Of a stretch of 64,000 nucleotides of DNA, positions 21,380 to 34,391 are shown one piece after another (position 1 is the first letter of the stretch; each line of letters begins with the position of its first letter). The notes beneath the pieces are model-generated. The model did no database searches and had not been told where the DNA came from. It was given only the letters and a program-made list of their open reading frames with translations. The DNA is from Antitrichia curtipendula. Lineage: Eukaryota > Streptophyta > Bryopsida > Hypnales > Leucodontaceae. The position numbers and the translations under genes are program-made. The DNA lies in the NCBI GenBank assembly GCA_951230915.1, contig OX579635.1, positions 46,128,001 to 46,192,000 on the forward strand. The letters run 5' to 3'.

Positions 21380-23157
21380 TTAACCTCTAAAGGCCCAAGG
21401 CCATTTTTTTGGTGTGTGAAAAAACACTCAAAACTATCCCTATTGTTGCATTCATCAAAATTTTCAACAAAATTATTTTGTAAATCTAACTATAGGATCT
21501 TATATTAGACTTGTAAAAGAAAAAGTGGTAAAAATTTCAAGCCAAAAAAAGATGTGGAGCACGTCCAAAAAAATCTTGCAATGCAACAATGCCCAAGAGT
21601 TCACAATGCACAACATAATTTTTCAAGTACGTTTGCCACCACATAATTTTGGAACTTGGAAATCCAAACTGTAGATTGAAAGATATACTAATGTTTTACA
21701 AGTTTAAAAAAAAAAATTAAAAAAAAAATTCCTCTACTTCCAATAGAATTTAGAAGGACAAGGAAATAATATATAGGTAAAGGCTTTGGGCAACCTTTGG
21801 AAAATGGGTTTACCTACATTCTCAATATGTTCCTAGCTTGTCCCCTTCATTGGAAACTCTGAGCTTGACCTCCTTCATCCAGCTTCCTTCAAGGCATCCG
21901 CATGGTGGCATACCTCAACGTGATGTAATTTCATTGCTTAAGTATTAAACTATACAAAATTTAAATTTAAATCCATTGAGAACTACCTTGTATAGCTTCA
22001 TAAGTATTTTTGAGTTATTTTAAATTTTCAAGTAAAAAGAGAAGTTTTTTATATACATATGGGGTGGTAGGAGGTAGAACAACCCATGTGCAATATGTAA
22101 ATTAGAATTAGTAGGAGCCCAACTACTCATAGTTTAGTCAAACTTAGAAATTGTGTTTGAAGTAGAATTTCAGACCTCATTTAGGCCTAGTAGAATAACC
22201 TTTTCCAAAATTAGAAGTAAAAAAAAGTTGATAAATCAAAATAACTTTCATCTCCAGAAATTTGTTTGAGATTTAGATCCTCCAATCAAAAATTATAAAA
22301 AAAATTTAGAGAGAATGTTTGAAAATGTCCAAAAAAATTCCCTTCCAAACCTTCTCTAAATTTTTCCATAACTTTTGATTGGAGGCTCGAAATCTCAAAC
22401 GAACTTTTGGAGATGAAAGTTATATTGATTTTCCAACTTTTTTTAGTTCAAAGTTTTTTGAAAAAAGTTATTCTATTATGCTTAAATGAAGTCTAAAATT
22501 CTACTTCAAATACAATTCCTTAAGTTTTGACAATGAGTGGTCAAGCTTTCATCTTCAAGTTATTTCATATCCTTTGAAGATTCATAATAGACAATGTGTT
22601 TCATTATAAAAACAACCTCTCCACCTTGGCCTCTTTTCAAATGCCAATAAAGAAATCCTACACTTTTCCAACAAGTTCTTTCTTGATGGCAAATTTGTCA
22701 AATGGTAATGGTATTTCTCATTCATTTGTTGATTTAATTCTTAGATCCTATAATTTTTGCTAGGAGAGTATAGCATGAAATTTTAGGAGTTTTGACATGT
22801 TGTGGGTGGGTGAGTGGATGCCAATGGTTCTAGCCCTTCACTTGCTGCCCACCTCAGTTTTCATCCTTTTGACCAACACAACCTGTGCATGACCAACGCA
22901 ACTTGTGCATCTCCCTCTGACTTCAATCAACCAAATATTAGTAGCCCAACCTGCCCCTCAAATGAAAATTTGCTTTAAATCCCACATAATTTTTTCACCT
23001 AGCATTGGATCTAAACAAAAATTACATATTCACAAAGCTCTTGCAAAATTACAAGCCCTTAAAAAGTTTCAAAAAAATCAAATACAAATTCAGCTCACAA
23101 AAACCTACCCAAACTCCAAATTGTCCCTTGAAGGGACAATGGGCCTTTAGGGGTTAA
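21380..23157 (-). repeat. TTAA-CCCC family, family-B copy enlarged by other sequence (tentative)
   Basis: It starts TTAACCTCTAAAGGCCC (21380) followed by the AAAACACTCAAAACTA block that marks one end of family B, and ends TTGTCCCTTGAAGGGACAAT then TTTAGGGGTTAA (TTAA at 23154-23157), the other end. The 1.78 kb length is far above the 0.58-0.93 kb of other copies, so it may hold an insertion or be two fragments. The pairing of the ends is an inference. Confidence 0.4.
22599..22625 (+). repeat. 27-bp inverted repeat, left arm (partner 24717-24743)
   Basis: TTTCATTATAAAAACAACCT... at 22599-22625 is the perfect reverse complement of 24717-24743. The arms are 2.1 kb apart and enclose parts of two TTAA-family repeats. 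They may be terminal repeats of a composite insertion or two opposite copies of a short dispersed repeat. Confidence 0.6.
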
Positions 23158-23237
23158 TGTGTCTTTTGAATGCGTCAATAAATAGTCTCCATATTTAACT
23201 CTGATTCATTGACTTGCTGATTTTTGAAGATTTCAGT

Positions 23238-24160
23238 TTAACCCCTAAAGGCCGGTTTGTCCCCTCGGGGGACAATTTGGGTCCGGGTAGGTTCCTGTGA
23301 CCTCAATTTGTAGAGAATATTTTTTGGATTTTTTGAGGTTGTACGGTTCTGCAAGAGCTTTGTGGATATATAATTTTTATTTCAAATGGCGCCCGGGAGA
23401 AAAAGTTATGCCAAAAATAGAGTTCGGCGGGCAATACAAAAAAATCACAAAAAGTCAAAATAAATATTTTAAATATTTTTTCCAAAATCTATGTATTTTT
23501 CTGTACATTTGAAGCTTTGATTCATTCTATTTGGACTAATAATGAAAAAGTTATGGACAGTCTTAGTTTTTCAGGCAATCTAAGCATCTTCTTGAAAAAA
23601 TAACTTTTAGGATTCATTTTTGGATGCAATTTTTACAATTTTCAGAAAAAAATTGTTAGACAAGGTTGAATTTGCTTGCTAGAATAATCTCACCGTTGGA
23701 ATTATGGTATTTCAATTTTGTCTTAGAGCTATTCACGATTTAGTTATTCTTTCAATCTTGAACCTACTTCTACTTAACAAATTTTTAATGAGTGAAAATT
23801 TAGTGTTTTTTTCTTGAATTTTTTCCCCTAGATTCCCAATTGAAGTATTCAACATATAAACTTAGAAAATCAAAATCAGCAATACAAAAAATATAAGTTA
23901 AATAGGTTCAAAGCCCAAAAATCTAGTCAAGCAAGGTGCAAAAAAACTTGTTTTCTTCACTTTGAATGCAAATATCTTGCAATCTATTTGGTCAAAGTCT
24001 CTGAAATTTCTTGCATACATTCTCATACTAGTCTAGTATAAGATCCTACGGTTAGATATGCAAAAAAAATCAATTTTTATAGTTTTTTGCTCTTTGCAAT
24101 AGAAGTGGCAGTTTTGAGTGTGTTTTGATGGAGAAAAGGCCTCGGGGCTTTAGGGGTTAA
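23238..24160 (+). repeat. TTAA-CCCC family, full family-B copy (about 0.92 kb)
   Basis: TTAACCCCTAAAGGCC at 23238 and GGGGCTTTAGGGGTTAA ending at 24160 mark the ends, in inverted orientation and with TTAA outside both. Near the left end is the diagnostic GTCCCCTCGGGGGAC palindrome followed by AATTTGGGTCCGGGTAGG. No coding capacity was seen, so it is non-autonomous. Confidence 0.75.
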
Positions 24161-25205
24161 GATCCACCTATATAATGGTTTCATTGATCTAGGGAGTTGC
24201 CACTTTGAAAATTAATAGAAGTTATATGTCACATCTGAATTTTTTTATTTTTTAATAATTATGATTTTCAACTACTACAGTAATACTACCAAAATATTAG
24301 TTTTAAGAAAAAGTGCCTCCGACTGTGCTTATATTGACAGTTTTGGGAGTTTCCACCGTAAGTTACGGCCCAACACTCCAAAAGGCCGGCTGCTCAGGCC
24401 GGTTACTATGCTTTATTTGTGTCGAAAAGAAAAGAAAAAGGTAAGTTACTATTGTACGAAAATGCTAAGCTACTTTTAAATTGCAACCTTAGTAGAGTTA
24501 TTCGTAAAGTAAACCTGAGTTTAGAGGTAAAACTGGGGTTTGAACCCCTGCTTTATGTAAAAAAGCAGGTGAAAAAGTAAAAAGCTCGCGCAATCAACAC
24601 TAGCAAAACAAAACTTGGAAGCAAACTTTCTTTCGCATCGAAATGGTGCCTGAAAAAGTTTGGACCTTAGTTTACCTGTCAAAGAAATTGTACGTTGACA
24701 ATTTGTGAGAATGGAGGGTGGAGAGGTTGTTTTTATAATGAAATCCACTGTTCTTTATGAACTCTCAAAGGATATGGGTTTATTTTATGATTGAGCTCCT
24801 CCAAGCTCTTACAAATTACTTACAACTCCAACCATTTACATATCCCATATGCGTTGCTTTACCTCCTTTCACCAGTTTGTATAAGAGCTTTTTTAAATCT
24901 GGGTACCAAACTAGGGATGACTTTACGAATAACTCTAGTGTCTGCCTTAAATTCGAGCTACAGTTGTCAGTCCACAGTAGTGAAGGGGGAACTCTTTCAC
25001 GACCAGTTCCGTCGGTAAAAAACACGAAAAAAAAAACCCATTTCACCCGGAAAGGACGGACCTAAAAGATGACTTTCTAGAATTTGGCATCTTCTTCTAT
25101 AAAATAATTTCTGGGTTCAAAATTAGGGGTTATCCACCACTAGGAGTTGCACACACACTCAATAAACACTCCCCCCAAAACTGGATGAAAATAATCTATG
25201 TTTTA
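24161..25205. other. No gene seen
   Basis: AT-rich intergenic DNA. GGGGTTTGAACCCC near 24535 looks like a tRNA T-arm, but no cloverleaf could be built around it. Confidence 0.5.
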
Positions 25206-25673
25206 TTAAGTTACCCCCCTAAGGACCAAACACCATTTTCGGGGCAACATAGCGATTTTGGGCAGGTCACTACAAACGGAGTTTTTATTTATTTTTCTTT
25301 GGAAACTTCACACCACATGTGCTTAAGGAGTAGCTTTAAGGCCCAAAAAATTTCATAACATTTGACTACATGGTTAAAAAATTACTGCATGATATGTAGT
25401 TTTCATTACTCGGCGGGCAGCTCGGGCAACTCAAAAAAATTCTTTAGAAATCACTTTTCAAGCTGCCGCCAAGTAATGAAAACTACATATTATGCAATAA
25501 CTTTTTAATCATGTAGTCAAATGTTATGAAATTTTTTGGGGCCTTAAAACTACTCCTTGGGCACATGTGGTGTGAAAGTTTTCAAAGAAAAAAAATAAAA
25601 ACTCCGTTTGTAGTGAGCTGCCCAAAACCGCTATGTTGCCCCCTAAAATGGTGTTTGGTCCTTTAGGGGTTAA
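25206..25673. repeat. Foldback element, arms about 210 bp (TTAA-CCCC family ends)
   Basis: The left arm (about 25213-25422) and right arm (about 25461-25669) are reverse complements with few mismatches, around a 38-bp centre. Matching blocks include GGACCAAACACCATTTT, GCAACATAGC and GTAGTTTTCATTACT. The right end is TTTAGGGG followed by TTAA (25670-25673); the left end is diverged (GTTA-CCCCCCTAAGG). It looks like an inverted duplication of one end of the family-A repeat. Confidence 0.8.
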
Positions 25674-28600
25674 TGCTCGACCATCCATTAGCTACAAAAT
25701 GGTTGCTCAAGCGTTGTAGGATTAACCCTCTTGAAGGATGCCACCGCCAAATGGGTGACTTTCCAAATCCCTCAAGAAATAAAAAATCAACTCTTTGTTG
25801 GTATGAAAATTAGATCATTTTTGAGTAACCACCGTGGTTTTAGGTTAGCATCCACTGTGGTTTTAGGGTTAATGAAAGGTAGTACTGATAAGATTTCTAT
25901 TGTGTATTGATGTTTATTTGAAATGTGAATTGTGATCAAATAAAGTATGAAATGTGAACCAACCTTGAGTTTGAGAACGGAATATGACACTCTTTGAAAA
26001 ATGAATTCTAATTTGCATGAGTTCCCTTAGATGAAATAACTATACCAAAGTGCATCCAAATAAGTAATTGAACATTGTTCCTTCTAATAAATTGGCTAAT
26101 TCTTTTGTTGGATCTTGTTGGAAGTCAAAAGACTGTTCTTGATTTCCTTCAAATGCAATTTTTGGACACCATATAAATAAATAATAATTTTTTCAAATTG
26201 CTAAAAACAAGTACATCTTAAAGTGATCCTAGGATCTCATGAATGAAGGCAATTCATTTTAGGCAAAAATCTGTAGAAGTCAATTTTAGAAAGAGGTCAT
26301 AATTAGGTGTGGTTATCTTAACTACACCCAAAAATTGAGCAAATTAGCATGAACCCTTAAGAACTTGGCGCCTACTCAAATATATATAAGTTCAAGATCT
26401 TTATATTGGGGCTACATGAAAATGGATGAAATGCATTCACATAATTATATTGAAAAAACAATTATGGATGTTAAAAAAATCCAACTACTTTTCAATAATG
26501 TGACTAACGTGGTCATTTGGTGCTTTACGATTTTGTGCAAGGTTTTGAATCAAGTCATAAAGGAATAGAAGGAAAACAAAACATTGCAAAAATAAAAATC
26601 TTAAGTCTAAATTCTTTGTTGGCCATCATTTATTTTGTCTTCAAGACTCTACATTGTCCTCTCTACTACGGATTCTTATTAGTTAATCCCAAAGTTTCAA
26701 GTGTCCCCTCAAGGGGCAAAATAAAATCTAGGTAGAATCCTATATTTTAAAAATTATATTTTTTTCTAAAAATATGGAATTTCAAGAGTTATGGTCATAT
26801 AACATTTTTGCCTAAATTAGTTAACTTTTGCCTGCAGTTTAGAAGTTATTGCCATTTTTTGCAAAATGGATTTCAAAGAGCAAGTTGGACATGGAAATAT
26901 TCTTTGACTTCTACTAGGGCCATTAGATGGAACAAGGGAGAAATTCAAGAGGAGGATACTGGGTGAAGTCGTTAGAAAAAAAAATTAGACCTTAACACAA
27001 TATTGTTATATAAAATCTGAATACAAATTTCAAAAGCTATTTATTTTCAAATCCAACATGTGATTTACCACTAGAAATGTCTTTAAAATGGTTTTCTAGT
27101 AGTATAAAATATGTCTCCTAGATCTAAAACTAAGAACACAAAAAGCCTTTAATTATTTTATTGCTAAAGATTTTACAAAAAAAACTTTAAATGCATATTG
27201 TGACAATAATTTTTCTTCAAATCGAACATACAATATAATGTTGAAAAGGTTTTGAAATTATGTTCATAATGGTATAAAATAAGCTCTTGAATTTTCAAAA
27301 TTGAAACACATAAAGCCTCCAAATTCTATTGCACAAAGTTTGAGATGCAACCTATGAGAATTTTTTTGGTTAGAACTTGACAAAAAACATCACTAAAACA
27401 AAAGAGGAATATGTTAGGGCCATTCATTCTATAATGCCCAATTCTTAAGTACTTGGATAAAATTTTGAGGTTTAGAGATAATTTTGATAAAATGAAAATA
27501 GGTTACTTTTAATTTAAAAAATTACAAATATAATACAATTAGAATTAACTAAAAATTGATTTTATACAGATGTAGTTTAATTCCTAAAGAGTTTTGATGC
27601 ATTTTGACCAAAAACTATCTAAAATCATCCTTTCCTTAAACAATGCTAAAAATCTTTGCTTTTTTAATATTTTGGTTGATTCAACCATAAGATCTTTTAT
27701 TTAACATTTAAACAGCATGAAGGGATCTCCTTGAGCTTGATTTCAAGTGAACCTTTGACAAAAAGTATATTAAAGTGAAAAGATTTGGAATGTCTCAACC
27801 TACTAGACTTCAACCTAATAGCAGGCTTGCCAAGCATTGCTTTTAGGTTGCAAAGTCAAAGCATTATTCATTGATCAATTTTGTATTCCATGACTGCATA
27901 ATTTAGGCAAGGAACAAACCCCATGCCTCACTTCAAAGAGATTTTTATTCCCCATTGGAGTGTACACTTGGCCATTAAATATCTTCTAAGGGTTAACTTC
28001 TCAAAGTACACCCTTTAAAAATTTCAAAGCAAAAAACCTAACAAATTGTAAGATCATGATGCTTGAATTCAATTCTTTATAAGTAGTTAAGCTTCACCTT
28101 TTAAACTTTTAATTGTAAAATGCGTATGTCCTACAACTTGCAACTCTCTATCATACTATTAAAATCATAACTCCCTCTGTAGTATCACGAATGCTACCAT
28201 TAATAATAGGGGCTCATGCTTGCTATGCTACACATTCATTGTATCACATATTAGTAAAATTTTGATATACTTGAATAAAATGCATGATAATGATTTCAAT
28301 AAGTCTTTGAAATAATTAATTTTAATATTTTGTAAAAATATTTTCAATCATGCATACATAAAAATAATATTTTCACACAATGTTATATTATAGAAATAGA
28401 GTAGTAGTTTGCAATCACCTCTGTAATATCACTTTTACAACTTTTATGATTTCAAAATTCTATTGCTACTACCAAATGATTTGAGAAATTTATTCAATTG
28501 AAGCGATTTTGGATTTCACAACAATTAAGTTGTTCATGAAGTTTTTGAAATTTACAAGTTTTTCTTTTCAATTCACCAAGTTTTTGGGTTGTCATTGTTC

Positions 28601-31600
28601 GTAACAATTGAGTCAACTTTTGAATGCATTACAATAAATGTGTATCTTTTACAGTATTCACCATTGCATATATTTCATTCATCATTCAATAAGTTTCTAT
28701 TGTACATTTCAATATATGCTTACTTATAAACAAAACTATACAAAGATTTTAGTAATTTTATTTGAAGATTTATTGAAATTTTTGTTCTACATTTTATCTA
28801 ATACATAAAAATTCTAATAAAATTCTAATGATGAATGCTTAGCATAGCAAGTGCCAACCACTAGTAATATATTAAAGAAATTATTTGGAAATGCATATTA
28901 AAATATTCAACAAAAAATATTTTGTATTCATGCGTAAAAAAAATAGTAACTAGAAAGAGATAAGATATGATTTAAGGTTCAAAATGGTTAAGAATTTAGT
29001 TTCAAAATTGAAAATTTTCAAATCCAATAGTTGTAATATTGTAACAATCAACCCATGTCATATGCTTTTATTTTGAATAAAAAATTGAAAATTGATCTCA
29101 AAAAGGGACTTCAAAGTTTATTTTGAAGTAGAGATTCCATAACTTGCCTAGAAACTAAAACTCCTCATAACTTTCATCTTGTTAACTAGAATTGAATGAT
29201 TAAAAGCTTTCAAATATATAATAATGTAGAAAACCAAATTCAAATTTATATTTATAAATAAATAAATAAAATCTAAACTGCACGTTTGCCCGGGTTGAGA
29301 AAGAAACTACATATCATACAATAATTTTTTAACTATGTATTCAAATGTTATGAAAATGTTTGTTCCATAAAGCTACTCCTTGACTACATGTTGTATGAAA
29401 TTTCAAAGGAAAAAATGAAACTCCTTTTGCAAATGAATGACTAGAAGCGTTTTTTTCTTAAATATTTTCATTCTAAGATGTTTGTAACAAAAAATTTAAT
29501 CGCTATGGGTTAAAAAATTCACTTCCATGTTTGCAATGGTGTTCCTACCATTTATATTGCAAAGTGAATTGAATAGAAGTTGAATCCAAAGTAAAAAAAT
29601 AAATCTAATTTTTTTAAATTCTTAAGAATTTTCATTTATAATATAAATCATCAAAGTATAGTAATAAAAAGAATGGATGTTTGACCATTCATTTTACACC
29701 AAAGTAATTTCATACTCATAAGTGGATGCATTGGGGGGTTGTTTCAAATCCATACATTATACTATGGTTAACCCCTAAAATTTTGAGCCCTCCAAATGCA
29801 AGAAAATTGTTAGTTTTGTGACAAAAAATTCCCAAAGAAAAAAATATAAACAATGACAATTATAATTGTAAAATTTTAATTTCACCTTCATGTAGAATAT
29901 ATATATATATATAAAGGTTCAAATTCAAATTCCTTACTATTTGTGAGATCTACAAATCCAAAGTAGAAAGCATTTTTTTTTTATCATTGTGTACCCATGG
30001 GATATCTCAAATTCAAATTCAATGACAATTAGAGGACTCTGAATTAAGTTTGCAACTTTTAGTATGAAGTGCATTCTAGGGTTGAAAACTAGCACAACAA
30101 AAATGAAAACTTGAAATGCACTTTGAATTACTACAATCCCAATCAAAAGAAAAAAATATCTAGAAACAACAATAAATTCATCAAATCATTCAAAAAAACT
30201 GTACAAAGTGCATATACTTTTGCGCATGCAAGCAAAATATATTTTTAATTTGTTAAAAATGGATCATCCAAAAGTAAATAAAAAGTCAAACCATAACCAA
30301 TAATCAAATCCACAAAAGCCACAATTTGCTTGCAAGGAATTACACCAGAAATTGACATTGTCCATTCTATTATGTATTTGTTACAATGACATAATATAAT
30401 AGCAATGTTGATTGTTGATTGTGATTGTCTATGGATAATTTGCTTGTGTAAATTGTTATAAAAGATAGCCAAATTAAAAGCCTTTCAATAGAAAGTTGTT
30501 GAAAACTTAGTATAAAACTTAGACCAACTTTTTAGAACAATATTTTTTTTTCAAGTTACTTATACACTTTATGTCTCTAATAGGATGGGAAAGTTTCCAT
30601 GCGCAAATATTACATTCAAAGAAGGATAAGGATGCCTTCCAATATACAAAATAAATTTTCTTTGTATTAAAGGTCAATCAATATGTGAATGACAAGAAGA
30701 AACATTTGTATTGTACTATATCTTTAAATTCCACAAAGAGAGGTTCTAGGCTACAACTTTTGTGTTATACTTTTGATGAATTCAAGATTCACAACTAAGG
30801 TAGAAAAAATAATATTTGGATGTAGTTGGATGAATTCTCATTCTTTAAAAGTAATTCTACAAATATGATTAATAAATTTGAAAACTACAAACTCACATGC
30901 TTTAGGGTTTTAAAATGGGTGCATTTTAGGGGCCAATGTAGGCTTACGTTCTCAAAAAACAGAAATCACTTGAAATTAAATTTTGGAAATTAAATTTATT
31001 CAAAAATCCTTTCTAAGTGGCCAAAATAGAACTTGTGAAAAATAAGTGGTTGCAGTTCTTGTAAGCCTATAGTAGAATTTCTCATTGTACTTAATTTAAA
31101 GTTTGCTAGCCAAAACTTTGGTGCTATATAAAATTGTTAAGTATTTCTATGCAACAATCAATGCTTCAATGTTTGATTTTCTAATTAGCATGTTGTTGTT
31201 TTATTGAATTTCAAACACAACTTTATTTTTATACAATTTGCATATTTTTATTGTATGAGACATTGATTTGAATGGTCATACATATTGAATGCAATTTTAC
31301 AAGATTATTCCATTTACATGATTTTTCTTTATTATGCATGATTTGCCGTTGACTATATGTCTCGCCATATATTTTAGTTCTTTAGTTTATTTTTAATGAT
31401 TTTTAGAGACAAAAGTAAGAAACACTTGTATTATTTTTTGTAATTTTTGTACGATCAACTGAAATGCAACAATAACTTTGAAGGTATATAGTCAATATAT
31501 TTGAAATTAATACTGGAAAGTGTCATATTGAATCTCAAATGTTGTTCATATTTTTTGAACTTAAAAAAAATCAAATAATATTGAAAAATCAGTTTCATGT

Positions 31601-33805
31601 TTTATCAAAATATATTTTTTGATGTTATTTAGTATTATGGAGTATTCAAAACAATAAACCTTGCTTAAAAATTTAGAGAGAACATTCTTCCACTAGGATT
31701 AATCTATTTGTTGTTAAAAAAAAGGAATTACCTTATCCACCACATAGGTGCAAAGAAGGTTCTCTTAAGTGTGCATTTCTAAAGATTCAATTTTTTTCCA
31801 CAATCTCATTGGTTGCATGTCATCTCTATAAAGCTATTAGAAATGTTTTTGTTGGATGCATTGAGATAGCCCTTTAGTTAGTGCTTTTACAATGACCTTT
31901 GAATCAATGTTTAAATTCCACTATCAATCCTTATGTATTCAAATCACAAATTTTTTAAAGTCCTCTTTAATATTTATAGGAATTTAACACAATCATTAGC
32001 ATGCCTTAATGATTTGATTTCTAATATGAATAGAAAGAAGTAATCGAGGTTTAAAATCACTTGTACAAAACCATCTCCTATTTGCGTTTTCTAGTTTATT
32101 TAATCAATGTTTAAATCTTGATAAACATAAAAAACAAGAAATGACTTTGAGCTAGTGGATTTTGAATAATGAAATGTAAATATTTTAAAGTTATCATAAG
32201 CAATTGTTAACATAGTTTCTATGGTTAAATTTTTATACTCCTTTGAATTTGAACAAATAATGAATTTATTAGTTAATAAAGTTGTGTTGAGTAGGAAAAC
32301 AATAGGAAAATCTATTTAAATATATAAACAAATTGCACACAATACATAATAATCCAATTATGAAAACATCCAAATATATATTGCGCATGGTTTCTATTAT
32401 GAAACTACTATTAATTTTTGTTGGATCTTGTTGGCAATTGAAGAACATGGTGTGTGTATGATTGAGTGGACCACTTTTTGAGTCACAATGTTGTTTTCAA
32501 CACGACCTTTGCATTGCAAGTCACATTGTAGATAATTTACTATACCATTGTATCTATAAATTTGAATATACATTTGCAACTTGAATGTAATTATTTAGAA
32601 GGTCTCTTCTTTAAATAAAGAGTTGTGGACTTTTAAAGTTTCAGTATGAATTCTAAAAACTCCATATAGCATTGTATAAGGGTCTTTTAATTAAAGAGAA
32701 CATTTTTATTATTGTATTAGTGATTCATTATGTGCTGTGATGAAGATTGAGGTGTCTATATTAGAGTAAATCTGACCCCTATAAAAGGACCGTTCAACTT
32801 TTAGCCAATGTGCTAATCTAGGGGAAAAATATATAAATTATTATTTTATTTCACTCTTCAATCTTACATGACACAACAAGTGATCATGTGGGCCAATTAT
32901 TGTTATTATTATTAATCATTTTTTTTCTTATAATTGCACATTTTTATATAATTAAACGGTTTTACGCAAAGTCTTTATTTTTCTAATGGAAATTATATTG
33001 CTTTACTTGATATTGATCTTAAAATAGTAGTTATGGACTTTTGAAGGAATTGAATTGAGTCATACATTCAAAAGTTCATAGAAGAGTCAAAACAATTGGT
33101 GTTTTAAAAAAAATAGGAATTCTAAATGATACTAGAAATTGTAGATGGACTTGAAATCAACAATGAAGATTGAATCAACTTCAAACCATTGGCATTTTCA
33201 AGATTTAGGATAACAAAATGGCATTTGGGATGAAATTCGTTGTAGGGTTCTAAAACGATCCTCTCTAATGCTTATCTTACATTGCCATGCATCTCTCTTT
33301 AGATTATTGTATTCATTTTTCTAATATACAATTTTTTTGGTTAGCATGGTAGTAGTTTATATTGATATGAACTTCTGCCAATTTTGGTCCATTCAACCAT
33401 GCGTACATCCAATACTCTCAATATATCTCATTGATACTATATGTATTTTTAGACATTGTATAAATAAACATGAGATTTGAAATAACTACAGAAAAATCAA
33501 GATAGGGTGGTAGTCAAAAATCCTTGAAATAACGAAGGCAACTATCTCCTATAAAGCTATCTGCTTTAGTCATATCAATTACAAGATATAAATGTTTAAT
33601 CCCTTAATCCCTAAAGTCCTAAGACTTCTTTTTTTCCATTAAAGACTACTCAGAATTGTCATTTCTATTGCAAAGAGAAAAAAAATTGTATATATATATA
33701 CATATATTTTCATATCTAAAAATAAAATCCTCTATTAGACTAGTATAAAAATGCATAGAAGAAATTTCAAAATTTTTGACAACATAGATTGCAAGATATT
33801 TGCAT
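25674..33805. other. Long AT-rich region, no gene; decayed repeats
   Basis: About 8 kb of strongly AT-rich sequence with only short chance frames. Recognisable debris of the TTAA family includes GTGTCCCCTCAAGGGGC near 26700, a family-A interior at about 28935-29460 (CTCCTCATAACTTTCATC, CCCGGG, TACATATCATACAATAA) and a lone TTAACCCCTAAA at 29765. No RNA gene was recognised. Confidence 0.55.
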
Positions 33806-34391
33806 TTAAACCCTAAAACCCCGCTTGTCCCCTCGGGGGACAATTTGGGTCCGGGTAGGTTCCTATTGTCTCAATTTGAAGTGAATTTTTTTGAGATTTT
33901 TTGTGGTTGTGTAGCTTTGTAAGAGCTTTGTAGATATATAATTTTTGTTTCAATCGAATGCCAAATGAAAAAGTTATGGCACAATGAGCAAGAAATAGAG
34001 ACTGGCAGGCAGCCCCCCAAAAATTACAAAAGTCAGAATAATTTTTTTTGAATTTTTTCCCTAAAAGATTATGTTCTTACCTATATGTGAAGCTTTGATT
34101 CATCCTATTTGGACTAGGGATGAGAAAGTTATGGACAATCTTATTTTTGGGGGCAATTTAAGCATCTTCTTGAAAAAAACTTTTTGTTCAACTTTGAATG
34201 CTAATATCTTCCAATCCGTACAGTCAAATTTGATGAAATTTTTACTACATGATCTCAGACAAGTTAAGTACAAGATCCTACGGTTAAATTTCCAAAAAAA
34301 AAAAAAGATTGGTTGCCTTAAGTGAATACAATAGAAGTGATAGATTTCAGTGTTTTTTGGCAGAAAACACCCTCAGGATTTTAGGGGTTAA
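33806..34391 (+). repeat. TTAA-CCCC family, short family-B copy (578 bp)
   Basis: It begins TTAAACCCTAAAACCCC with GTCCCCTCGGGGGAC just inside and ends TTTTAGGGG-TTAA. Its body is 578 bp, one base different in length from the opposite-facing copy at 36408-36992, and the interiors correspond block by block. Confidence 0.75.

Noticed and set aside
24533..24560. tRNA-like T-arm (GGGGTTTGAACCCC)
   Set aside because: No anticodon or D-arm could be fitted at the right distance on either strand; the stem is a simple palindrome.
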